This document shows, piece by piece, positions 54,501 to 61,322 of a stretch of 64,000 nucleotides of DNA. The notes beneath the pieces are model-generated. The model was not told where the DNA came from, ran no database searches, and saw nothing but the letters and a program-made list of their open reading frames with translations. A program made the position numbers and the translations under genes. Source of the stretch: CAVQCA01 sp963763115 (lineage in GTDB: Bacteria; Pseudomonadota; Gammaproteobacteria; UBA9214); assembly GCA_963763115.1 (NCBI GenBank), contig CAVXNM010000016.1, forward strand, positions 1 through 64,000, in the 5' to 3' direction. The first letter of the stretch is position 1. Every line of letters begins with the position of its first letter.

Positions 54501-55545
54501 GGATGCTGTGATTCCCGGGGGTCTCGCTGGTGACGTCAAGGGCAAACAGGCCCTTGCCTCCGGCGCCCAGCCCCCCCGTGAGAATGGTTTCCCAGTTTGC
54601 ATCGATCTTCGCCGAGGCAGCAGTCAACCGGCCATCGACGAAATAGGTGTGCTGGTAGGGAGGAGGTACCGCGAGTTTCGGCAGACTGCTGATCAGCATG
54701 GAAGGGATATAGGCGTATACCTCGGAACCGTCCTTTTCGGAGAATACATGCAACATGCCATCATTGGCGCCAACGGCAACAAGCCCGGGGCGAAAAGCCG
54801 TAGTGTAGGTGTCCTTGAAAGTCTGAAAGGCGGTGTCAGCGTAATTCTCCACGGGCTGCCCGATGTATACCGGGCTGGAGTCGACGATATCGCCCAACAG
54901 GCTGAAGCGGCTGCGCAGTGTGCCGTTAGGCTGGTTCTTTTCATTGGTATGATCACCGCGGATGTAATTCAGGACCGTACTCTCGGTTTCGTTGTTATTG
55001 TAGGCGGCGGGATCCAGGGCCTGTTGCTGCGCGGTAGTCAGATTACTCCAGGTAAACGCTACCTTGGTAGTGCCGTTGTACGTATAGATCTGACGTCCGG
55101 TCTTCCAGTAATCCGTATATACCGCACAGGTAGCGTCTGGACATTCCTGAGCATAAAAGGTGGCACGTGCCGTCCAGTTGTGAGGGCTGGGGTCGTCGGC
55201 GGTATAGTCGTTGCCGATGGAGGCTTCGCCCCAGTCCCATAACTTGGTCTTTTCGGCATCCGAAAGGGGGTTGAGACCCACCAGTGACTCGTCAGTGGTC
55301 GTGCGAACGCCCTGCGAATCGATGTTGTATTCGATGACATCGCCCTGATAGGCACCGTTTTCCAGCCACGGACGGTAGGCCCGGTTATTGGGCGTCGCCA
55401 GGTCGGCGCTTTTCAAACCGTAGGGGGCTAGCGTCACCAGAGGCTGGGTGCTGGGATCGAAGTTGAAGACGGCATACGCCAGGGTGCTGATTACCATAAG
55501 CAGTGCGGTCGCCTTTAGGTACCGTGTTTTTTTGCGCGTAGTCAT
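51523..55545 (-). CDS. pilY1: Type IV pilus tip/biogenesis protein PilY1, no vWA domain
   Basis: 1340 residues. A signal-type hydrophobic stretch lies at residues 11-27. The PilY1 beta-propeller begins near 215 with LLGDIVDSSPVYIGQP and GANDGMLHVFSEKDGSEVYA. IPSMLISSLPKLA, TGGLGAGGKGLFALDVTS and VITGNGYGAG follow, with the calcium loop IDFNNDQVGDYVYAGDTKGD near 425. The N-terminal von Willebrand A domain of many PilY1 proteins is absent. Instead there is a long C-terminal region (~600 residues) rich in Cys (CPSGSTPVN, CPKDSPNP, CYTD) with no recognised fold. It is probably exported to the pilus tip, where it primes assembly and adhesion. Confidence 0.92.
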   Translation of the reverse strand: MTTRKKTRYLKATALLMVISTLAYAVFNFDPSTQPLVTLAPYGLKSADLATPNNRAYRPWLENGAYQGDVIEYNIDSQGVRTTTDESLVGLNPLSDAEKTKLWDWGEASIGNDYTADDPSPHNWTARATFYAQECPDATCAVYTDYWKTGRQIYTYNGTTKVAFTWSNLTTAQQQALDPAAYNNNETESTVLNYIRGDHTNEKNQPNGTLRSRFSLLGDIVDSSPVYIGQPVENYADTAFQTFKDTYTTAFRPGLVAVGANDGMLHVFSEKDGSEVYAYIPSMLISSLPKLAVPPPYQHTYFVDGRLTAASAKIDANWETILTGGLGAGGKGLFALDVTSETPGNHSILFEKSSSEFGYIIGRPTIYGMAGGDWYVITGNGYGAGRAKLLLINLRTNAVTSINTLDSDANAGLSEATLIDFNNDQVGDYVYAGDTKGDMWKFDFTSLDPASPDFGNVVVTRVYDGSPNQPITTAPEIGEHPNGGYMVYFATGNASSLTDAADTNYPAQAVYGIWDQATGSTILEQQLGEATETFSSTTTVTNPDSSTSTTTTSNTETVRYVSSDPLLAGNYEYICPVGDNTCTALKGWKVTLGPNERLIGGPPQLRAGRVTFVANNPTGTNIDPDTNQLTTDLEGDSWLMSLDYLTGGDSVGTDREGDYGGVALNLSGDDQLNDDDRISVNGVLKAPVGLDLGEGVISQPAIARLGPAIDIMYINGLKLKLPQIEPGGPFFNGHIDVVTDSPVGGSKAPNNIAYMSEGYNIPENDGYGKSVDGLVHAYSDIHGITYVDLFELEPRRGLTSKNGTPFPPVKGACPSGSTPVNASNGTLYGCVVTSLDAELNRAYDTLTRTDHPTSDVSPSNGTCPSDSEPFGPFYTKVYDSNNVLINCKESSIDPKSEVLLGGSPIDETKPFIVTLANADLSTAGILQIGCRTWKVEDYQDMITSQLEGGDTPAELHDTYHGDKPLVFTLISIANGTFADGTPDDTVCPKDSPNPTLRISFEQRSILDLGIVGTRSQCVLGLHRPDDKVCYTDAAVLTAAESIAPKINNNTYTTGADASCGGITDPGVVPDPPVNNTTYLQDPAKNWHITWNPNYPQHPALTGFRWRNGALTLQLLDATSPTSYTLQPAIDLLVDKNGVRKGGTFAKAFVADYKNGKPNGTILMRDAPGPNQSGLLYEADIYWHYGRLADDIRNADVNLGTGNPSSTPCYGGNNYYSRLQIEASGANPGEVNRIIDKSIPEDQLVAYFQALQAVQNCSDSIQDSCNQALLELAQMLADNPNIALLDSILPYVNLDDLNLPPGVNSGNDSTPNRDVEALDLEEGMKPQYIKNQRRSWIDLQP

Positions 55546-55562
55546 GATGCGATCTCCAGGAA

Positions 55563-56078
55563 TTAGGGAGCTGTGGCTGACTGGTAAACGGTTTGCACCG
55601 TGCGTCTGGCGCCCCGGCTGGTATCGGCCTGAGCCGTCACCAGGAAGTCATAGTGTATGCAACCGGCTTTTGTCTCACCCTTACCCAGGCTTTTGCCGCA
55701 ATCATCATCGATACCCTGTCCGACATACTCGACGATGTAACGGGCATCGGGCACGTCAGTCGGAGTGCATGTCGTGATACTGCTGGGCCAATTGAGTGGC
55801 GAAGGATCCACCAGGGTGGCTTGCGGGTAATAGCAGGCTTTCTTTGCGCCCCCTATCATTGATTGTAAATCCAGCTCCGCAGCATTGACGACCACTTCGG
55901 CATTGTTCAATGCGGCCGTTTGGAACTGATTGTTGCCGGCCATCATGTTTTCAAGGCGCGAGCTATTCATTCCGAAGACGCCCAGGATAGTCAGGATCAG
56001 CAGAAAGATCAGCGCCATGAACAGCGCGGCGCCATTCTGGCGCGAAGAAATGCCGGTTTTGATCGTTGCTTTTGGCAT
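55563..56078 (-). CDS. pilX: Minor pilin assembly protein PilX
   Basis: 171 residues with the PilX N-terminal pattern: QNGAALFMALIFLLILTILG, then GMNSSRLENMMAGNNQFQTA and ALNNAEVVVNAAE. The C-terminal half is variable. Inner-membrane minor pilin that helps initiate the pilus. 17 bp before the pilY1 start and 2 bp after pilW, so co-translated. Confidence 0.92.
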   Translation of the reverse strand: MPKATIKTGISSRQNGAALFMALIFLLILTILGVFGMNSSRLENMMAGNNQFQTAALNNAEVVVNAAELDLQSMIGGAKKACYYPQATLVDPSPLNWPSSITTCTPTDVPDARYIVEYVGQGIDDDCGKSLGKGETKAGCIHYDFLVTAQADTSRGARRTVQTVYQSATAP

Positions 56079-56080
56079 GA

Positions 56081-57091
56081 TTAGCTTGCTCCAATGCGGT
56101 TGCGCAGTTTCACCGTCGTTTGATAGAGCTGGCGGCGATAATGATCTGTTGCGGTGGGTGTGAAGCTGACGTCCCCAATACTGTAGGTATTAGTATTGGT
56201 ATAACCGGTTTCCGGGCACTCGGCGCGAGTGAGCACCCAGATGCGGGCGGAAACCACCTGGTCCCAGTTGGGGGTGGTAGCGGTGTTGGTGCTGATCGCG
56301 TCGGCATCAAGATACTGCTCTACCGAGAGGTCGCCGGTGGTGTCCACGCCGTACTGCACCTGAAGTTGTTCGATGCCCGAGGCGATTTCCTCGGGTGTTC
56401 CCGGTTCACCACTGTCATCTAGCCCCACTCGAAACAGGGAAGGGACGGAAGCATTGGCGCCGCCGTAGCTGCAAGTCTGGCTGGAATTGCCAGTGTAATA
56501 GGCATGGGCAACCAGTTCGGCGTCCCTGTCATTGGGTTGTGGCGTCGGTTGCGCGTCCCCCGGGAAGATGCGCGCCTTTTTTGGATCGGTCGGATTGGAA
56601 CGCAAGTAAAGGCGGCCCGCATCAATTGATGGTGTGGTAATACCGCCAACCTCCCAGGGCGCGGCATAGCGGACCACCAGTACATCACCCTGCAGGTAAT
56701 TGGTGATGCAGTTGTAACCTGTTGCGGTGTCGTTGAGTCCATAAATGGGTCTGTTCACCATTGTTCCCCAGTCCGTGCTTCCCGTCGCACAGGTGTCGGC
56801 GCCGGTTGGCACAGACAATGACCAGGTGGTTTTCTCGACTCTCAAGGCGCCGCCCAGGTAGCCCGCCCGGCGCAGGTCCTGGGCAAGGGTATTCAGCACA
56901 TAACGCCCATTCTCCTGTTGCCGCCCCAGGGCGTTCTGTATGGTGAAGCTTTTCTTGGAACTGAGGAAGATCTGCCCGATGCCTGCCAGCAGGATGAGTG
57001 TGATGACCAGCGCCACCATCAGTTCGACCAGGCTGAAACCACGGTTGAGGTCGTGCAGTCTGAAGTTGTCGTTTCCGATGTTCATGTTCAA
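56081..57091 (-). CDS. pilW: Minor pilin PilW
   Basis: 336 residues. The prepilin segment NRGFSLVELMVALVITLILL has the cleavage-site Gly and Glu5. SFTIQNALGRQQENGRYVLN and LAQDLRRAGYLGG are characteristic of PilW. The rest is the large variable soluble domain with EIASGIEQLQVQYGVDT. Its start overlaps the pilV stop by four bases (ATGA). Confidence 0.93.
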   Translation of the reverse strand: MNMNIGNDNFRLHDLNRGFSLVELMVALVITLILLAGIGQIFLSSKKSFTIQNALGRQQENGRYVLNTLAQDLRRAGYLGGALRVEKTTWSLSVPTGADTCATGSTDWGTMVNRPIYGLNDTATGYNCITNYLQGDVLVVRYAAPWEVGGITTPSIDAGRLYLRSNPTDPKKARIFPGDAQPTPQPNDRDAELVAHAYYTGNSSQTCSYGGANASVPSLFRVGLDDSGEPGTPEEIASGIEQLQVQYGVDTTGDLSVEQYLDADAISTNTATTPNWDQVVSARIWVLTRAECPETGYTNTNTYSIGDVSFTPTATDHYRRQLYQTTVKLRNRIGAS

Positions 57092-57615
57092 TCCGTGTAG
57101 CTCAGGCGAAAACAGCGAAGATCGTCTTTACTGAGTGGTGGGCAATTGGTGCCGGTGGCGCCCGTGCGCGCCTCATCCCAGTAGACCGTGATGATATGGG
57201 TAAGAACGTCGCAGGCCGGGGTCGAGGCCGTGTCGCATTGAGTGATTTCGCTTGCGCCACCGGGCAGTTTTTCTACGCTGTCGCGCCACTCGGTGAGGTC
57301 GGTCAGCGCAGCGCCGGTGGCGCTCGTATCCTCCGGGGCTTGATTCAGGCTGATGACATATTCATCTGCCGCCACACCCTTGGGGTTGGCGCGCATGCGG
57401 TCGGTGATGTCATAGGCGGCTTCGGTGACCAGCGTGCGGATATTTGCCATCTGGTTGGAGCGCAGGCCCGTGGTCTGCAGCGCGGCCAGTCCCAGCAGGC
57501 CGATGGACAGGACCAGCAAGGCAATCAGTACCTCGAGAAGGGTGAAGCCGCACTGGTGATTTTTCTGTGTGGATATTCCGCTTGGCATCGTCGTCATTAC
57601 CCTGTTCAACTGCAT
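57088..57615 (-). CDS. pilV: Minor pilin PilV
   Basis: 175 residues. Prepilin region CGFTLLEVLIALLVLSIGLL then GLAALQTTGLRSNQ, the classic PilV N-terminus. The C-terminus has Cys in CDTAST and CPPLSKDDLRC. The leader is unusually long if the ATG at 57615 is used; the ATG at 57597 gives a shorter one. It overlaps the fimT stop region. Confidence 0.92.
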   Translation of the reverse strand: MQLNRVMTTMPSGISTQKNHQCGFTLLEVLIALLVLSIGLLGLAALQTTGLRSNQMANIRTLVTEAAYDITDRMRANPKGVAADEYVISLNQAPEDTSATGAALTDLTEWRDSVEKLPGGASEITQCDTASTPACDVLTHIITVYWDEARTGATGTNCPPLSKDDLRCFRLSYTD

Positions 57616-58175
57616 GCGGCCGGCGCGACCTCGGTGTGTCCCTGTAGTGTGATGGTCACCGTGCGAGCCTGTTTTTTCTCGCAGTTCTTGACTTTGAGCG
57701 TGAATTCAACTTCCTCAACAGTGTCATTGGAGCAGGTGCCGGACAGGTGGGTGCCGGACAATCCGGTCGGGAGAAAGCACACCTTGCCGGCATCGGTTGT
57801 CAAGGTACTCCCGGCGGAAAGGCCTGGATGGGTCGCAATGATGCAGTCTTCCGTCATAAGACATTTTCCCGTGTCAATGTTATCGGGTGCATTATCTCCG
57901 TCCGGGTCAGAAAAAACGATCCAGCCCTTTGTCCAGGTATCCTTGCCGGTGCAATCCGCCTGGTTATCGCTTGCACAGGCCACTATATTCGCGCCGCGCT
58001 TCAAGGCTTCGCTGCGTGCGAGCTGGATGGTGGATACCAGGTCATTGGTCTGAGCCGTCACGCGGTTGTTCTTGATAAAGGACTGGAACGCCGGAACTCC
58101 CGCGGCCAGCAAAATGGTGAGCACGACGATGGTGATCAGTAATTCCACCAGAGTGAATCCGGGTTCTCTATCCAT
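57606..58175 (-). CDS. fimT: Minor pilin FimT/FimU (GspH-type)
   Basis: 189 residues from the ATG at 58175: leader MDREPG, then FTLVELLITIVVLTILLAAG with Glu5. Next come VPAFQSFIKNNRVTAQTNDL and ARSEALKRGANIVAC, the GspH/FimT domain signature. A TTG at 58205 would give a longer, less typical leader. It is the first gene of the leftward operon ending in pilE. The protein has several Cys in its C-terminal domain. Confidence 0.92.
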   Translation of the reverse strand: MDREPGFTLVELLITIVVLTILLAAGVPAFQSFIKNNRVTAQTNDLVSTIQLARSEALKRGANIVACASDNQADCTGKDTWTKGWIVFSDPDGDNAPDNIDTGKCLMTEDCIIATHPGLSAGSTLTTDAGKVCFLPTGLSGTHLSGTCSNDTVEEVEFTLKVKNCEKKQARTVTITLQGHTEVAPAACS

Positions 58176-58580
58176 TTTCAATGTATTATAAACCTCGCTA
58201 ATCAAAGTTATCCGCTATCAGATAAGCGGCTGATATTACCCGACAGTCGGTCTGGTTGCCTTGGATAATTTGCCAAATTACTGGCGGCTTTTGCCGGAGA
58301 CTACGCATGGAGTCTGGCTGGATTATAAAAATCTCAAGGTCGTTTACCCGTCAGCCGGAAGTGGACATGAAGGGGGGGCGCTGCGGCTGTATCGTGTTAA
58401 CCCCTGATCCCGGGCCCCACTGTATATTGAGGTTCCACCCATAGGGGCGGACTTGCCCGCGAATCTGTTGATAATGTACACCTGTTCGCGGACATACCCA
58501 AAGCGTACAAAAGCCCGCTCCTAGAGTTAGATCCGTTTCGGATTTTTCGAAGCGCCCTTGAGGCGAGTGATACCTGATTG
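58176..58580. other. Divergent promoter region
   Basis: About 400 bp between fimT (leftward) and thiO (rightward). Expected to hold both promoters; no operator or RNA element identified. A sigma-54-type site was looked for by eye and not seen. Confidence 0.4.
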
Positions 58581-59678
58581 ATGGACTGTATCGTGGTGGG
58601 TGGTGGTCTGTTAGGTCTGCTGACCGCGCGCGGGCTGAGCCATGCCGGTGCGAAGGTCATCCTGCTGGAACGCGGAGAGACCGGTCGTGAATCATCCTGG
58701 GCCGGAGGAGGCATCGTGTCGCCCCTGGTTCCCTGGGAATATCCGGATGCGGTTTCGACGCTGGTCAGCTGGAGTCAGCAACACTATCCGGTTCTGGCCC
58801 GGGAGCTGCGGGAAGAGACCGGTATCGACGTTGAGTGGATCCGATGCGGCCTGCTGATGGTCGATTTAGAACCTGACCCGCTGATAGAGGCATGGGCGGA
58901 AAGGCGCGATTGCCGATTGCAGTCCCTGGACGGGATTCAGACAAAGTCACTGGAACCGGCACTGAGGGATGGAATCCGGTCTTCGATCCTGCTGCCTGAC
59001 GTGGGCCAGATCCGCAACCCGCGACTCTGCAAGGCAGTGCGCAGGTCACTGGATCTGCAAGGTGTTACGATCCATGAGAACACGCCTGTCCTCGGCTTCA
59101 TGACTCAGGACGGGACCATTCAGGGGGTCAGGACGGCGACCGGGGAATACCCTGCGGATCGGGTAATAATCACCGCTGGCGCCTGGAGTGCGCAACTGCT
59201 CAGAGAAACCGGGCTGGATCTTCCCGTTAATCCGGTGCGTGGTCAGATGGTTCAGTTTAAGGCCACACCGGGATTGCTCAAGCATATCGTTCTCTATAAG
59301 AACCATTATCTAATCCCGCGTCTTGATGGTCTCATTCTCTCCGGCAGTACCCTGGAATACACCGATTTCGACAAAGGGACGACCCGGGAGGCACGCGATG
59401 AACTGGCGCGAGCGGCAACCACCCTCGTTCCGGCATTGTCCGAGTGCGAACCCGTCAGACAGTGGGCCGGGTTGCGTCCCGGATCACCGGACGGCGTACC
59501 CTTTATCGGCGAGCATCCTCGGATTCAGGGACTGTTCGTGAATGCCGGGCACTTCCGCAATGGTGTGGTGATGGCACCGGCGTCGGTTCAACTTCTGCTG
59601 GAGTTGCTGCAGAAACAATCCGGATTCACGGATGCATCTCCCTATGCGATTGATAAATATATTGAATCGACCGATTGA
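58581..59678 (+). CDS. thiO: Glycine oxidase ThiO
   Basis: 365 residues of the DAO family. FAD fold: MDCIVVGGGLLGLLTARGLS, ESSWAGGGIVSPLVPWEYPD, VIITAGAWSAQLL and VRGQMVQFK. The C-terminal substrate/FAD region has VRQWAGLRPGSPDGVPFIGE and FVNAGHFRNGVVMAPAS. It oxidises glycine to the imine used for the thiazole of thiamine. The ATG at 58581 is preferred over an adjacent TTG. It stands alone between pilus genes and a Fur-family regulator. Confidence 0.9.
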   Translation: MDCIVVGGGLLGLLTARGLSHAGAKVILLERGETGRESSWAGGGIVSPLVPWEYPDAVSTLVSWSQQHYPVLARELREETGIDVEWIRCGLLMVDLEPDPLIEAWAERRDCRLQSLDGIQTKSLEPALRDGIRSSILLPDVGQIRNPRLCKAVRRSLDLQGVTIHENTPVLGFMTQDGTIQGVRTATGEYPADRVIITAGAWSAQLLRETGLDLPVNPVRGQMVQFKATPGLLKHIVLYKNHYLIPRLDGLILSGSTLEYTDFDKGTTREARDELARAATTLVPALSECEPVRQWAGLRPGSPDGVPFIGEHPRIQGLFVNAGHFRNGVVMAPASVQLLLELLQKQSGFTDASPYAIDKYIESTD

Positions 59679-59725
59679 GGCAGCCGGCGTAGACGCTGGG
59701 CTGGATTGCGGATTATACTTTGTCT

Positions 59726-60166
59726 ATGGAAAAAACCATCCATAGACAGATGCTTAGCCAACATCAGCTGGCCGGTCTGCTGAAGCATCACGATATACTG
59801 CCGACCCGGCAACGGCTGATGATCGCACGTGTCCTGTTTAATCGTATCCAGCACCTCTGTGCCGACCAGGTAATGCACTATGTCAATGACGGCAGTGACC
59901 ATGTTTCCAAGGCTACGGTCTATAACACACTGGGTTTGTTCGCACGCAATGGTCTGATCCGCGAGGTTATCGTAGACCCGACGCGGGTGTTTTACGACCC
60001 GAACACCAGCAATCATCACCATTTCTACAATGTCGATACCGGCGAGCTCAGGGACATCGAGGCTTCCGAACTTGCCATTGAAACGTTGCCTGAACTGCCG
60101 GCAGGGACAATTGCCGACGGTGTAGACGTCATCATCCGCGTGCGCAACGCCGCCCCGGAACACTGA
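59726..60166 (+). CDS. Fur-family transcriptional regulator
   Basis: 146 residues. Winged-helix domain: GLLKHHDILPTRQRLMIARV, then ADQVMHYVN and HVSKATVYNTLGLFARNGL (recognition helix). The metal region is SNHHHFYNVDTGELRDI. The CxxC zinc pairs of Fur, Zur and PerR are absent; the protein has only one Cys (LCADQ). The His-rich HHHF loop with D and E resembles the haem-responsive Irr branch, so iron or haem control is possible. Target genes cannot be told from the sequence. Confidence 0.85.
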   Translation: MEKTIHRQMLSQHQLAGLLKHHDILPTRQRLMIARVLFNRIQHLCADQVMHYVNDGSDHVSKATVYNTLGLFARNGLIREVIVDPTRVFYDPNTSNHHHFYNVDTGELRDIEASELAIETLPELPAGTIADGVDVIIRVRNAAPEH

Positions 60167-60235
60167 ATCCGTCCTGGCCGGGTCCGGTCATTTTTGCTTC
60201 CTGAACCGCCGTCGTTTTATACTGCCACGCCGCGC

Positions 60236-60311
<76 letters not shown>

Positions 60312-60444
60312 TTTAATAGCATGACACATGGGCAGAGATGCGTAGCATGTCGGTTGGACGATCCATGCCCGCTTTTGTGGCACCTCTTGTCATGAGGCAT
60401 CAGGATTCGTGTAGCCAGCGTCGTACATTCAGGAGATGACTGTA

Positions 60445-60795
60445 ATGTCGCCAATACTTGCGGTTGAATACCGGATAAAAGTCGGGGAGGACGAACTGAA
60501 GGAGGAAAGCGTTCCCCTGCATAACCCGGAGGAGATGTTTGCCTTCGTGGCGCCCGGTGGAGGATGCGAGCTGATTCCTTCCGAGGTGGAGGAGATCAGG
60601 ATGGTGTTTCTCAAACCGCAGCACCCGAATGCCCGGAATCCGCTTGCCGATGTGCCGGTAACCCTGCAGCTTGGTATGGTGTTCTTCAGCGGCCCCCTGT
60701 CCGAGGTGGTTCAGACGGCGGAGCAACTACTCGACAGGGCCGGCCGGGGCGAGCTGTCCGGATCCTTCCTCACCGTGATCGGTGCGGGTTCCTGA
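60445..60795 (+). CDS. Conserved hypothetical protein
   Basis: 116 residues from the ATG at 60445, with AGGAG nine bases upstream (an earlier ATG at 60436 is too close to it). A mixed alpha/beta protein: PILAVEYRIKVGEDELKEES, FVAPGGGCELIPSEVEE, RMVFLKPQHPNARNPLADVP. No signal peptide or membrane segment. Not recognised as a known family. Codon use resembles the housekeeping genes. Function unknown. Confidence 0.7.
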   Translation: MSPILAVEYRIKVGEDELKEESVPLHNPEEMFAFVAPGGGCELIPSEVEEIRMVFLKPQHPNARNPLADVPVTLQLGMVFFSGPLSEVVQTAEQLLDRAGRGELSGSFLTVIGAGS

Positions 60796-60904
60796 CGGAG
60801 TGTCGCAGTACAGGCAATAAGGGAGCCTCTGTCGTCTTAGCCCCGCACTGCATAGCGGTACGCTGTCGCCGCGGCGATGAGTGCCGATTCACTCCTTGCC
60901 GGCG

Positions 60905-61306
60905 TCAACTTCCCCAGCACGTCGCAACATCCGGAGCCGAACCTGTATAACCTTTGGTGCCTTGTGCAGTGAGCGTTAATTTGGTGCATTTGCTGTCTTT
61001 TGCCTGCACGTCAACCGCTGTTGCCGTCAGTTTATAACTTGACGCGGTAATGGCACTGGGTGCGAGGGTGTAATAGCCTTTCTCCGATTGAGCGGCAACT
61101 CTGGCTTCGCAGCCTTCGTAAGTGGCCAGATCGGAACGACAGGATTCCATCACCATGGCCGCGTGGTTCAGAGCCGCTATGCCATCCGCGCGGCGTGTTT
61201 TCTGCATGTAGCCCAGATACGACGGGTAACCGATGCCGACGATGATGGCGATGACTGCCACCACCACCATCAGTTCTATCAACGAAAAACCCCTTTCTGA
61301 ATTCAT
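60905..61306 (-). CDS. Second type IV pilin-like protein PilE
   Basis: 133 residues from the ATG at 61306: leader MNSERG, then FSLIELMVVVAVIAIIVGIG with Glu5. YPSYLGYMQKTRRADGIAAL is the usual helix. Cys pairs lie at ESCRSDLATYEGC and at the end (SKCTKLTL, VATCWGS). Homologous to the pilE at 51.0 kb but divergent. It lies 16 bp downstream of the second pilY1, repeating the pilY1-pilE order. Confidence 0.9.
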   Translation of the reverse strand: MNSERGFSLIELMVVVAVIAIIVGIGYPSYLGYMQKTRRADGIAALNHAAMVMESCRSDLATYEGCEARVAAQSEKGYYTLAPSAITASSYKLTATAVDVQAKDSKCTKLTLTAQGTKGYTGSAPDVATCWGS

Positions 61307-61322
61307 GATGCTCATCCCCTTT

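Noticed and set aside
54106..55242. 378-codon rightward ORF inside pilY1
   Set aside because: Antisense shadow of the PilY1 propeller; no recognisable domain.
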